Positions 34,965-43,210 of a stretch of 64,000 nucleotides of DNA are shown in pieces. Source of the stretch: Flavobacteriaceae bacterium UBA3356 (lineage in GTDB: Bacteria; Bacteroidota; Bacteroidia; Flavobacteriales; Flavobacteriaceae); the NCBI GenBank assembly GCA_002360635.1, contig DEQW01000003.1, positions 1-64,000 on the forward strand, in the 5' to 3' direction. Each line of letters begins with the position of its first letter. Within the stretch, counting starts at the first letter, position 1. A model generated the notes under the pieces. That model ran no database searches. It was not told the DNA's origin and saw only the letters and a list, made by a program, of their open reading frames with translations. A program made the position numbers and the translations under genes.

Positions 34965-35801
34965 ATGGCTGAGATTTATTTAGAATACAATTTTACCGTT
35001 ACCCCGCTGCAACCGGGTACGGAAATTTTAATTGCTGAACTTGGATACGCCGGGTTTGAGAGTTTTGTGGAAACCGAAACAGGGGTACTTGCTTACATAC
35101 AAAAAGAAGAGTGCGTCGATAATGTACTAGATGAGGTTCAAATTATTTCTTCAGAAGAGTTTACAATTAATTATACCATAAAGGAGATTACGCAAAGTAA
35201 TTGGAATGCCGAATGGGAACAGAACTTTAAACCTATAGCTGTAGGTGATACTTGTGTTGTAAGAGCCCCTTTTCACGAGAAACGCGATGTACCCTATGAG
35301 ATTATCATCGAACCTAAAATGTCTTTTGGGACCGGTCATCATGAGACCACGTTTATGATGCTTCAATTTATCTTAGAAAATAATTGGATGAATAAAACAG
35401 TACTCGACATGGGCTGTGGTACGGCCGTGCTCGCAATTTTGGCCGAAAAACGGGGTGCAACACGATTGGATGCCATTGACATTGATATGTGGTGTGTTGA
35501 AAATTCACATGAGAATGTGGAACGTAATAATTGTAAGCAGATCTCGGTTGCTTTGGGCGATGCCACTGTGCTGCCTAGCAAACCAACCTACAACACTATT
35601 ATCGCTAACATTAACAGAAATATTTTACTGGCCGACATGGCTACTTATCACCGTTGCCTAAAACCTAATGGCGAACTTTACCTAAGCGGATTTTACGAAC
35701 AAGATCTACCGCTAATAAAGGAAAGTTGCAATAAGTTAGGACTCACATTCGTTGATAAAAAAGAACAAGCGAACTGGATTGCCGCAAAATTTGTAAAGTA
35801 G
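34965..35801 (+). CDS. prmA: ribosomal protein L11 methyltransferase
   Basis: 278 residues. PrmA trimethylates lysines and the N terminus of ribosomal protein L11. Seen: an N-terminal substrate-recognition domain (1-105), the MSFGTGHHETT segment that precedes the methyltransferase domain, the SAM motif VLDMGCGTAVLAI and the TIIANINRNIL catalytic loop (the family N-P/I-N position). It is followed by a repeat-bearing gap before clpS. Confidence 0.95.
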   Translation: MAEIYLEYNFTVTPLQPGTEILIAELGYAGFESFVETETGVLAYIQKEECVDNVLDEVQIISSEEFTINYTIKEITQSNWNAEWEQNFKPIAVGDTCVVRAPFHEKRDVPYEIIIEPKMSFGTGHHETTFMMLQFILENNWMNKTVLDMGCGTAVLAILAEKRGATRLDAIDIDMWCVENSHENVERNNCKQISVALGDATVLPSKPTYNTIIANINRNILLADMATYHRCLKPNGELYLSGFYEQDLPLIKESCNKLGLTFVDKKEQANWIAAKFVK

Positions 35802-35940
35802 TTGTCTCTAAAGATCCAAAAGGATAAAATAAGCTTTATAATCTTTTTAGTAAATTTACATAGAGCGAAAGGTATAAAAACTGATTTTTAAAGCTTTCAG
35901 CCTACGAACAAGGTAGCGCAGATTTTAAAATGAAAGTTTC

Positions 35941-36083
35941 GTCAGTTCGAGTGTCCTAATTGTAAACCGGGATGTATATAAAAGTGCTGTCAGTTCGAGT
36001 GTCCTAATTGTAAACCGGGATGTATAATAAAAGTGCTGTCAGTTCGAGTGTCCCGATTGCAAATCGGGATGTATCGAGAACAC
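35941..36083. repeat. three tandem modular intergenic repeats
   Basis: Three units begin GTCAGTTCGAGTG at 35941, 35989 and 36038 (spacing 48 and 49 bases). Unit 3 carries a perfect hairpin TCCCGATT-GCA-AATCGGGA and ends TGTATCGAGAACAC. Units 1 and 2 share a decayed version (TCCTAATT...AACCGGGA) and lack the GTATCGAGA end, suggesting that a decayed unit was duplicated. The flanks match repeats at 57946, 58178 and 59199. Confidence 0.85.
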
Positions 36084-36230
36084 ACAAGCCTAGATTTTTT
36101 TGACTTGGTTTATCCTAAGCTTAGCCAAAAGGGTTTTTTTATCGATGGAAAAAATGAATACCTATCTTTAAAAAAAGATTGATTTTTAGATAAAAAACAG
36201 CATATTTAAAAAAGCTGATTAAAATTAGTT

Positions 36231-36506
36231 ATGAGTACCAAAGAAAAAATACAAGAAGACCTATTAGTTGCCGAACAAGAAGACAAAGAAAACCAGATTG
36301 TCTTATTTAATGATGAGGTGAACACCTTTGATCACGTGATTAATATGCTCATATACGCTTGCGACCACACGCCGGAACAGGCGGAGCAATGTGCTATTAT
36401 TGTCCATTATAAAGGGAAGTGTACAGTAAAATCTGGGACTTATCCTGATCTGGAACCTCGTTGTACCCAACTTCTAGAAGCGGGCTTGAGTGCTGAGATC
36501 CAGTAG
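36231..36506 (+). CDS. clpS: ATP-dependent Clp protease adaptor ClpS
   Basis: 91 residues. ClpS delivers N-degron substrates to ClpAP. Seen: the family core VLFNDEVNTFDHVINML (usually VLxNDxxTpmxfVv) with the Asn-Asp substrate-pocket residues, AEQCAIIVHYKGKC with the conserved His, and a final short strand. A gap of 430 bases with repeats separates it from prmA, so it probably has its own promoter. Confidence 0.93.
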   Translation: MSTKEKIQEDLLVAEQEDKENQIVLFNDEVNTFDHVINMLIYACDHTPEQAEQCAIIVHYKGKCTVKSGTYPDLEPRCTQLLEAGLSAEIQ

Positions 36507-36542
36507 GTATTTCTCCTTTATATCAATGATAGAACCCCCAAA

Positions 36543-36575
36543 CTGTCATTCCGAACTCGTTTCGGAATCGTATCA
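36543..36575. repeat. CTGTCATTCCGAA-type hairpin repeat
   Basis: CTGTC followed by ATTCCGAA, a short loop and TTCGGAAT, then CGTATC. The opening CTGTCATTCCGAA recurs at 58256. It lies between clpS and the frameshifted gene. Confidence 0.6.
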
Positions 36576-36663
36576 AACAAAGTGTAGTGTATTCATAGTA
36601 TAAGTCTTGTTTTTCAATACTACGACCTGTTTATTACAAAACTTTCTGAAAATTATTTCGATA

Positions 36664-37040
36664 TTAATGCTGGTAGCACCTTCCGGAGGCATTTTTGGTT
36701 TTTCGCTTACAACGCCGTCCGGATTGAGTCCTTCCGGAACATTGCACGGCATAGGTCCTGCGGGAATTTGTGGTAGGAGTGGTAACTTTCTCTTCTTTTA
36801 TCGGTGTAAGTGCAGTTGTGTTTGTAGTGTTTGTGCGCTGGGGTGGTTTACATACGCTGCAGGCCGAATATCCTAAACCAATGGCTTTTTCAAGAGTTTT
36901 TTGATACTGGAGTAACGTAAGTACGTACAATTTTCAAAATGATACTTTTCCCCTGTTTTTGTCACATATACGGAATCTTGTCCATAACAACTAATGGAAA
37001 GGACAATAAGAAGTAAAAAAACAAGCTTTAGATGCTTCAT
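36664..37040 (-). pseudogene. secreted Cys-rich protein broken by a one-base frameshift
   Basis: Two minus-strand frames join into one sensible protein. From the ATG at 37040 there is a signal peptide (MKHLKLVFLLLIVLSISCYGQ), then VYVTKTGEKYHFENCTYLRYSSIKK. A shift back by one base at the A6 run (36897-36902) continues TLEKAIGLGYSACSVCKPP, a Thr/Asn linker and a C-terminal Cys/His module (CSGRTQSGRRCKRKTKNASGRC, ending YQH). The combined protein would have about 125 residues, with KYH...C...CxxC in its first half as in many secreted flavobacterial proteins. One missing A (7 to 6) explains the break: mutation, sequencing error or slippage. Confidence 0.7.
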
Positions 37041-37146
37041 GATCAACTGATTAACGGACAAGATACTATTTTTATCCAAATTATAGAGTTCACATAAATT
37101 GAAAACGGGATTAAATCCCTTTGTATCGAATTATAGCTTTGTAAAA

Positions 37147-38058
37147 TTAGTCTAGGATAAAGTCTTTGATAATTTTATCCATATTGGAAGGCAAACCGGC
37201 AGTTTTAAGCTCATAGCGTTTTACATCCATCGCCTCAAACCATTCCTTCCAATACTGCATGATGACATCTTCCTCAAATGGGTTTTTTTTATCTGGGTTG
37301 ATACCAAGAACAAGGATTTCCAAGTTACTTAAATGTGAATTTGCAGAAACAAACCCGTATTTTTTTTCATCCATTTTATTTTGCCAATCAGCTGTATTCA
37401 ATGTAAAGCCTCTAATCGTTTGTGGGGTTAAGTAAGTAGTCCTGTTTTCTTCCTTAATTTGAGTATCCTTATGGAAAATATATCCATCGGTTAAAATAAC
37501 AAGAATATTTCTGTGGTTCTCTTCAATACAAAAATCTTCCACTTTTGTTTTAAAAAAACGCCAAGTATCCGACCCTACATATTTATTATCAGCAATAGCC
37601 AATTCATATATTTCTTTCGGTTGGGTTGCATAGATACTCTTTACTTTATCCAATAATTCTAATGAAGCATTTTCTCTAGTAATATGAAACTTCAGTTGAT
37701 TGGAAATTGTATTGATAGTTGAATTTTTAGGTTCAGGATCGAAAAATACCTGAATTTTTTCATCCATCGCACGGACTCTTTTAGAACGAAGATGTGTATC
37801 GAAGGCTTCTGACACAGAGGTAATATAGGCTGCATCCCTTTCGTAGTATTCCATAGTCTCGTTCGGATATTTTTCGGGATTAATCCGATCAGATAGGTCT
37901 AAAAGAAAGCTGATATTTAAATTTTCATTAGAATCGTTGTTGGACGTTACATCAATAGATTCCTGTTTTGTTGCAGCATCTTTTGAATGGTCTTCCACGC
38001 ATCCCAAGCAAAAAAATAGGACTATACCGAAAATTATATAGTGTATACTTAGTTTCAT
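37147..38058 (-). CDS. lipoprotein with degenerate vWA-like domain
   Basis: 303 residues. A lipobox ends at Cys20 (FFCLGC). From residue 48 a vWA-like fold begins with ISFLLDLSDRI (DLSDR instead of DxSxS, so the metal site is altered), and NILVILTDGYIF near residue 175 matches the fourth strand of vWA domains. It is the last gene of a three-gene run, five bases after the membrane coiled-coil gene. It probably faces the periplasm or is anchored to a membrane. The function is unknown; a structural or sensing role with its neighbours is inferred. Confidence 0.7.
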   Translation of the reverse strand: MKLSIHYIIFGIVLFFCLGCVEDHSKDAATKQESIDVTSNNDSNENLNISFLLDLSDRINPEKYPNETMEYYERDAAYITSVSEAFDTHLRSKRVRAMDEKIQVFFDPEPKNSTINTISNQLKFHITRENASLELLDKVKSIYATQPKEIYELAIADNKYVGSDTWRFFKTKVEDFCIEENHRNILVILTDGYIFHKDTQIKEENRTTYLTPQTIRGFTLNTADWQNKMDEKKYGFVSANSHLSNLEILVLGINPDKKNPFEEDVIMQYWKEWFEAMDVKRYELKTAGLPSNMDKIIKDFILD

Positions 38059-38063
38059 AAAAT

Positions 38064-39332
38064 TTAGTTTTTAGCGAATACCAATTGTTGGAAGTCCATA
38101 TCCACAAGATTGAGGTTTTCCAAATGTTTCTGTTCTACTTCTTCGCATTGATTTCGAATGTCATCTAATTGATTCATTGGAAATTTAAGTTCTGAATTAA
38201 TAGCTTGATACCAACCCATTTTATATTGGTAGTGATAGTTCAGATATTCTTTTACCGGAAACACAAAGCCATCAATTTTGGATTGGAGTTCTGAAATAAC
38301 ACCTTTAATAGAAGTTATATCATGTTTCACCTTCTCTTTTTGCGAAGTCAAATCTGATTTTTTGGCAATAGCATTCTTAATGTCCTCTTTTCTGTTTCGG
38401 ATAAAGGCTTTAATCTTATCCACATTTTCATGTTCCTTCATTACGAAGTCAAATACAAGTCCCCAAATGATATAAACTACAAAACCGGCAAAAATAATTC
38501 CCCAGAAGTTTACACTTTGAATAGCATCTGTTGCTGTAAATTCCTGTCCGAGCAAGGCATTAAATAAGAATATTTTTTTCTCAATCAAATACGCCAGAAT
38601 AACATCAAAAGCAAAGGTTAAAAGAAATAATGAAGCGAGTTTTAAAAAAGAACGCCACCCTTTATTTTTTTGAAACATATGAACTAAATAACCCAATCCC
38701 ATAAAGACAAATGGTATCGTGCCAATAAAAGTGGTTTCCAACCATCCATGGGAAATTGACTTGCTCAAGGCATTCGCATCAAAAATTGCTGCGGTCAAAC
38801 TATCGGTATCAAAATCCTTAAAAAATGCAGAGTAGGAAGCTGAAATATAAAATACAAAAAGATAGATGGTAATAGGTAATAATAAACACAAGCCAATATA
38901 AAATTGAGCTTTGGGACGTTTGTCAGCATCTACACCATAGTTGTCAGGATTCAATTTTACATCAGCTATTTCAAACTTTAATGATTCTATTTTTGTATCC
39001 AACGCTTCCACTTGATCTTCATAAATATGAAAGACAGTTTCTCTTTTTTTGAGCTCGGTGCGCTGCTTTTCTTGTTCCTCAATGTAAGGCTGTTTAAGGC
39101 GCTTTTGTTCATTCAGTTGTTTTCTACATAGGTTCTCAAAGCTATTGTAGAGTTCACGCAAACCGGCACCAAATGTCGTAGAATTTCCGCTTGCTTTCTT
39201 TGAAGCTCCATACCCACTTTGATAATAAGTAACCCGTAATTGTTCGCGTGCATCTTCAGTGGTATCATCCCAGCCGTTTGTTCTGGATTCAGGGTTCTTT
39301 TTTAATTTGAATAAATTGTTGATTGCTCCCAT
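38064..39332 (-). CDS. four-helix membrane protein with coiled coils
   Basis: 422 residues. Layout: a charged N-terminal 60 residues rich in Gly/Ser, a coiled coil (about 65-140), four hydrophobic helices (about 160-305), and a second coiled coil (about 310-400). No enzymatic motif is visible. It sits between the TerB-like gene (five-base gap) and the vWA lipoprotein (five-base gap), so the three are almost certainly translated together. The architecture would suit a scaffold linking a cytoplasmic TerB-like partner with a vWA partner outside. I do not recognise the family. Confidence 0.7.
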   Translation of the reverse strand: MGAINNLFKLKKNPESRTNGWDDTTEDAREQLRVTYYQSGYGASKKASGNSTTFGAGLRELYNSFENLCRKQLNEQKRLKQPYIEEQEKQRTELKKRETVFHIYEDQVEALDTKIESLKFEIADVKLNPDNYGVDADKRPKAQFYIGLCLLLPITIYLFVFYISASYSAFFKDFDTDSLTAAIFDANALSKSISHGWLETTFIGTIPFVFMGLGYLVHMFQKNKGWRSFLKLASLFLLTFAFDVILAYLIEKKIFLFNALLGQEFTATDAIQSVNFWGIIFAGFVVYIIWGLVFDFVMKEHENVDKIKAFIRNRKEDIKNAIAKKSDLTSQKEKVKHDITSIKGVISELQSKIDGFVFPVKEYLNYHYQYKMGWYQAINSELKFPMNQLDDIRNQCEEVEQKHLENLNLVDMDFQQLVFAKN

Positions 39333-39337
39333 GGTGC

Positions 39338-39730
39338 TTATGAATTAATAGCTTGAATGATTTCCTCTTTTGGTAATTTCTTCTTGGCTGCTTCCAGTAG
39401 ATAGTCTGCCAATTCAGTGATGTTTTCGTCCAAAAACTCAAATTTTCGGCAATACTTTTTTAAGGTGATATACTCATCCTCTGTCACTACCTCATCGGCC
39501 CATATCATCACGGCTAAATCATAGAGGTATTCCACTCGTGCTTCAAGACGTTCAGGAATGGCGGTATCATGAGAGGGATTTAACAAAATTTCGTTGAGTT
39601 GTTCTTTGGTCAACCCCCGTTGTTCAGCAAAATTATAAAGCATCTGCATTTCCAACCTATCAAAATTATCATCTGAAAATGCCATTTGATACAGTCTTAA
39701 AAAGTGACTCTTTAGTTCGGTTGTGATCAT
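39338..39730 (-). CDS. TerB-like cytoplasmic protein
   Basis: 130 residues, all helical, with two TerB-type acidic repeats: FSDDNFDRLEMQMLYNFAEQRG (DD...E) and VMIWADEVVTEDEYITLKKYC (AD...E). In the tellurite/stress (Ter) proteins these acidic residues bind metal. It is the first gene of the TerB - membrane coiled coil - vWA operon. TerB and vWA proteins often occur together in Ter systems, which supports the call. Metal binding is an inference from family knowledge. Confidence 0.72.
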   Translation of the reverse strand: MITTELKSHFLRLYQMAFSDDNFDRLEMQMLYNFAEQRGLTKEQLNEILLNPSHDTAIPERLEARVEYLYDLAVMIWADEVVTEDEYITLKKYCRKFEFLDENITELADYLLEAAKKKLPKEEIIQAINS

Positions 39731-39769
39731 GGTAGTTATGGGTTAAATTAATGTAGACTATGTTTTTAT

Positions 39770-40018
39770 TTAAGTGATAATGGAAATAACAGAAATAGAA
39801 GCCACAAATATGACAATCAATATTACCAAGCAACCACTATTTTTTGCTTTGCTAAAACTCTTTCGATAGGTCACGCCCTTAATACCGGTTCGAACGGAAT
39901 ATCCCTTCGAACTAATACTGCCCCGCTTGTTTCGGTAACTGGGTGATATGCCAGATTTACTGACATTAATGCCAAAATGCTTTCCTAGTTTAATCCTTTT
40001 TTGAAATCTGAAACTCAT
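39770..40018 (-). CDS. DUF4236 domain protein with membrane anchor
   Basis: 82 residues. The N-terminal 55 match the DUF4236 pattern: FRFQKRIKLGKHFGINVSKSG near the start, then SISSKGYSVRTGIKGVTYRKS. A single C-terminal membrane helix (about 62-80) ends the protein. The family is widespread, often near other small accessory genes, and has no assigned function. It lies about 40 bases upstream of the TerB-like gene and might share its transcript. Confidence 0.8.
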   Translation of the reverse strand: MSFRFQKRIKLGKHFGINVSKSGISPSYRNKRGSISSKGYSVRTGIKGVTYRKSFSKAKNSGCLVILIVIFVASISVISIIT

Positions 40019-40028
40019 CTCTTAGGTG

Positions 40029-40232
40029 TTAACAGTTACATTCTGATCGATCAACATATGTTTTATTGCCATTACTATTGTAGTAAAAACCTCCTTCAGG
40101 TCCTTTGTGTAGTTGATTCCCATTATGAGTACCACATAAAGAATTGGAATTAATATTATCGTCCTCTGATTCACAAGACATTAAGCTTGCAAAACATACA
40201 AATAATAATAGCGTTAGTTTTTTAAACCCCAT
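40029..40232 (-). CDS. small lipoprotein with KGPxGGxYY motif
   Basis: 67 residues: a lipoprotein signal (MGFKKLTLLLFVCFASLMSC, lipidated Cys20), an Asp/Asn spacer, and a short module KGPEGGFYYNSNGNKTYVDR followed by a Cys pair. Similar KGPxGGxYYxNxxGxKxYV modules occur in viral basic adaptor proteins and in small bacterial surface proteins. Ten bases separate it from DUF4236. Function unknown. Confidence 0.7.
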   Translation of the reverse strand: MGFKKLTLLLFVCFASLMSCESEDDNINSNSLCGTHNGNQLHKGPEGGFYYNSNGNKTYVDRSECNC

Positions 40233-40350
40233 TTTAATTATAACTTAAGCGGTGTGACATTGCCATGATTTTTTTATTTTAATCAAATTTCTGTTTATAA
40301 ATAATTGAACAGTATGTGGCTCCTTAAGAGTTCACCATATAATTAACTCC

Positions 40351-40599
40351 CTATAAGTCCCGTGGCGTTCCATTAGTGTTTAATGTTGCCCAACTTGCAG
40401 ATTCATTTAGTAGCAGCGCATCGTCATCATCAATAAAATTTTTGAAATAGTCTCTCAACTTTACTGCTGATGTATTATCCCTGTTAAAGCACCAAGTAGA
40501 TTCAAGTACTTGAACGGCATTAAAACTTTCGAATTCTTCGTACAGTTCTTTATAGTTTCTTTTATTGCGTAAATCGTATGAAATGAAATACAATGCCAT
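40351..40599 (-). CDS. stand-alone Cas2-like ferredoxin-fold protein
   Basis: 82 residues. The pattern ALYFISYDLRN (first strand with the Asp that is catalytic in Cas2), AVQVLESTWCF (second strand) and FIDDDDALLLNES (third strand) follows the Cas2/VapD-like fold. There is no cas1 or repeat array in this window. Such free-standing Cas2-like genes are known in accessory regions, and some members are toxin-like nucleases. It could also be a degraded SinR/Cas2-family protein. Activity is not evident from sequence alone. Confidence 0.6.
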   Translation of the reverse strand: MALYFISYDLRNKRNYKELYEEFESFNAVQVLESTWCFNRDNTSAVKLRDYFKNFIDDDDALLLNESASWATLNTNGTPRDL

Positions 40600-40634
40600 A
40601 TTTTTCTTTTATATAGTTTAAATTGTATAATTTC

Positions 40635-40784
40635 TTAATTTTTACAACCATCTTTATTGCAAGTAATAGCAAGTGATGTATTTACCCAATGTTCTGGATG
40701 TTTGTTTGTGTCGGTTCCACATCCTGTGGTTCCGCCTTCTTGTCCTTTATGAACAATATTAGTTGGTGTGTGTCGTACTGCCAT
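40635..40784 (-). CDS. 49-residue Cys/Gly-rich small protein
   Basis: Starts MAVRHTPTNIVHKGQEGGTTGCG and ends CNKDGCKN: three Cys, three His, many Gly and Thr. A start codon, coherent length and codon use typical of a small expressed protein support it, but there is no recognisable family. The Cys/His spacing could hold a metal or make disulfides. It is upstream of the Cas2-like gene on the same strand. Confidence 0.5.
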   Translation of the reverse strand: MAVRHTPTNIVHKGQEGGTTGCGTDTNKHPEHWVNTSLAITCNKDGCKN

Positions 40785-40867
40785 GATTTCTATATATTAA
40801 GATTAGATAATCAAAGCTACAGACTACAATTGGTTATGTCTTACGGGAAACCGTAGGCAGTAAAAAT

Positions 40868-41533
40868 TTAAATAATTCCCAAATCCTTCACAACGGCCAC
40901 CAACTGGGTGCTGTTTTTAGCACCGAAATGATCTTTCAGTTTACTCAGGCGTTTTTCAACGGAGCTGAGGCTACTCGGACTCATATTCACTTGCTTGAGA
41001 TACACACTAATCTCATCCTGTAACAAGCCATGGGAGAGCTGTTTTAAAAGCGTGATATCAAAATCAGTAAGCTCTAGCAAGGGTTCTTTTAGAAGCCCCG
41101 GGGCTACCGCTTCAGAATAAAAGGGTTTGCCTTTAGCCACTTCTTGTACCGCGGTGTATAGGTCTGAATGCCCATGGCGTCCTTTACAAACATAGGCCCG
41201 TACCGTTTCAATGGACGAAAGCATCCGGGCCTTCTCCATACGGTCTTCATGAGTGAAAATAATGATTGGCAGGGTAGGATGTTCGGTGTTTAACAGGGTA
41301 GCCAATTCGTGACCCGAAGTCAGTTTTTGACTTCGATGGTCCGGTTTGAACGATAAATCGGTAAGTAAGAGATCAAAGGGGTCGCCATCCTGTTCCGCCT
41401 TTTTAATTTTTAAATAGGCATCATCACAATAGCTTACGTGTTCAATTTTGGAAATGCCTAAGGGGGCTAGGGTGGTGACTATGCCTTTATTTACACTGCT
41501 AAAGTCTTCTGCTACTAATACTTTTTTAAACAT
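40868..41533 (-). CDS. DNA-binding response regulator
   Basis: 221 residues. REC domain (about 4-125): acidic ED at 9-10, phosphoacceptor Asp59 in LLLTDLSF, Thr in IIIFTHED and Lys in YVCKGRHG. C-terminal helix-turn-helix (about 150-221) of the LuxR type: LTDFDITLLKQLSHGLLQDEIS...SSLSSVEKRLSKLKDHFGAKN. It starts at the base after the histidine kinase stop, so it is the kinase's partner. Targets are unknown; the operator-rich region at 43.4-43.7 kb is a candidate. Confidence 0.92.
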   Translation of the reverse strand: MFKKVLVAEDFSSVNKGIVTTLAPLGISKIEHVSYCDDAYLKIKKAEQDGDPFDLLLTDLSFKPDHRSQKLTSGHELATLLNTEHPTLPIIIFTHEDRMEKARMLSSIETVRAYVCKGRHGHSDLYTAVQEVAKGKPFYSEAVAPGLLKEPLLELTDFDITLLKQLSHGLLQDEISVYLKQVNMSPSSLSSVEKRLSKLKDHFGAKNSTQLVAVVKDLGII

Positions 41534-43171
41534 CTATACTTTTATTTTAGCCTTAAATCCGTGGTTCGGTTGCGAGGTAAAGGTAAGTGTTCCGGAAACG
41601 GCACGAATACGGTTTTCCGCATGCAGCAGCCCCCCGCTTGGCTTGCGGTCTGTTCCCTTTCCGTTATCGCTATAGTCTATCAATAAGGTTGCTTTTTGCT
41701 GTTGAAACCCCACAATCACAAAGCTGGCATGGCTATGCTTGAGGGTATTGGTAAGTAATTCTTGTAATACCTTGTAAACCGCCTCTTTTTTTTCCACAGA
41801 AACCTTCTTCCAGGAAACGGTGCTAAGATTCTGAGGCGTTATCCGTACTTTTTTGGTCGTGTACTGTTGCAATAAATCTAACAAAACCTGTTGAAAAGGC
41901 TGTTGGGTATCTATTGGGGTATGGGTTCGTGAAATGCGTCGCGCTTGTTCATAAATAGCCGAAAGATCATCGAGAATGGTATTGTTTTCGGTAGCCTCAA
42001 TCTTGTTCATCACCAAAAAGATACTATTGGCGATATCATCATGAATATGTTTCGCAATACGCTGCTCGGTTTCTTGTATGGCCTGTCTTCTTTTACGTCG
42101 TACCTTTGCGATGATTAGAAAAGAGGTAGCGAGCACCACAAATAAAATCAGGATTCCGAACAAGAGGAAACGCTGTTTACCTACTTTGGCAGCCAACGCT
42201 TCCTTCTCTGCTTCCGATTTATCATATTTCAACAGCGCGTACGCATTGTCAATATTTTTTTGTACGGCCTGTAAGCTATCAGATAATTGAACATACCGTA
42301 TCCCATACTGGGGTTGATCAAATTTTAAGAGGAAGGACAGGGCTTCTTGTTCATAGGTTTTATCACCAATAGTTTTGGAAAGTGTATACATGGCAGTAGC
42401 ATACGGAAGAGCCGATACGGTATCTCCTTTTCTGGCATAATACTGGGCTAGATGCCGGTGAATGGAGTAGGACCGTACGGTATTTTTAAGCTGCTTGCTG
42501 AGTGCTAAGGCTTGGGTAAGTTCCGATTCCCCTTCTCCTGAAGCGAGGGAACGGGTATTGCCCAAATTATCCAATAGTTTGGTTTTTTGGTACAGGCTGT
42601 CTTGCTCCAAACGGGGAACGAGGGTGAGCCCTAGTTTATAGGTAGCTATCGCTTGGTTTAAATGCTCTTGTTCTTTGTATAAGGTAGCTTGGTTGTTTAG
42701 AATGGAAAGACTGTCACTGGCCGACTTGGAGAGGTGTAAGGCTTCTTGATAGTAGTGCGTTGCTAGATCGTAAAACTGTCGTTCTTTTTGTAAAATCCCC
42801 AACAAACACAATAACCGAATTTTAATGCTTGTAGAGCGGATTGCAGCATCAGATTTGATCAAGGAAAGACCTTTAATAGTATATTCTTCACTGCTATCCA
42901 AATCTCCCAACTTATAATACGTATTGGCCATGGCTTCATAGACATACACTTTATAGCTACTGGGATATTCTTTCTCTATAAAATCTTCTTTCTGCTCTAA
43001 ATAACGGATGCCTTCTACTAATTCTAGCTTCTCTTGAGACGTGCGGATGGTATTTAGGACTTGGTTTAGCGAATCCCTTTTGGTTTGTGCATACAGATGA
43101 GAAGAACTTCCTAAGGCGAAGAGCGTTCCTATGAAAATAAAAAAGAGGAATGAATGTAAAGGTGTATTCAT
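41534..43171 (-). CDS. TPR sensor histidine kinase
   Basis: 545 residues: signal/N-terminal hydrophobic segment (MNTPLHSFLFFIFIGTLFALG...), TPR-type helical repeats (about 60-310) predicted periplasmic, one membrane helix (FLLFGILILFVVLATSFLII), a HisKA_3 dimerisation helix with AKHIHDDIANSIF, and an HATPase domain with NTLKHSHASF and DNGKGTDRKPSGGL. The TPR sensor suggests a peptide or protein ligand. It is directly followed by its response regulator and preceded by a poly-proline lipopeptide gene at 39 bases. Confidence 0.92.
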   Translation of the reverse strand: MNTPLHSFLFFIFIGTLFALGSSSHLYAQTKRDSLNQVLNTIRTSQEKLELVEGIRYLEQKEDFIEKEYPSSYKVYVYEAMANTYYKLGDLDSSEEYTIKGLSLIKSDAAIRSTSIKIRLLCLLGILQKERQFYDLATHYYQEALHLSKSASDSLSILNNQATLYKEQEHLNQAIATYKLGLTLVPRLEQDSLYQKTKLLDNLGNTRSLASGEGESELTQALALSKQLKNTVRSYSIHRHLAQYYARKGDTVSALPYATAMYTLSKTIGDKTYEQEALSFLLKFDQPQYGIRYVQLSDSLQAVQKNIDNAYALLKYDKSEAEKEALAAKVGKQRFLLFGILILFVVLATSFLIIAKVRRKRRQAIQETEQRIAKHIHDDIANSIFLVMNKIEATENNTILDDLSAIYEQARRISRTHTPIDTQQPFQQVLLDLLQQYTTKKVRITPQNLSTVSWKKVSVEKKEAVYKVLQELLTNTLKHSHASFVIVGFQQQKATLLIDYSDNGKGTDRKPSGGLLHAENRIRAVSGTLTFTSQPNHGFKAKIKV

Positions 43172-43210
43172 TCCTCTAAAATAGGATTAAAAATTTAAAA
43201 TTCAGTTTTA

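Noticed and set aside
35941..36083. CRISPR array
   Set aside because: Three near-adjacent units of 48-49 bases with no unique spacers, internal hairpins, and related solitary copies elsewhere; no cas1 or effector genes.
36607..36876. 89-residue plus-strand frame with a Cys-rich stretch
   Set aside because: It is the complement of the frameshifted secreted gene; its cysteines come from the reverse of that gene's linker.
36897..36902. programmed -1 frameshift
   Set aside because: The A6 run is not in the phase of a canonical slippery heptamer, and no downstream stimulatory structure was seen; loss of one A is simpler.
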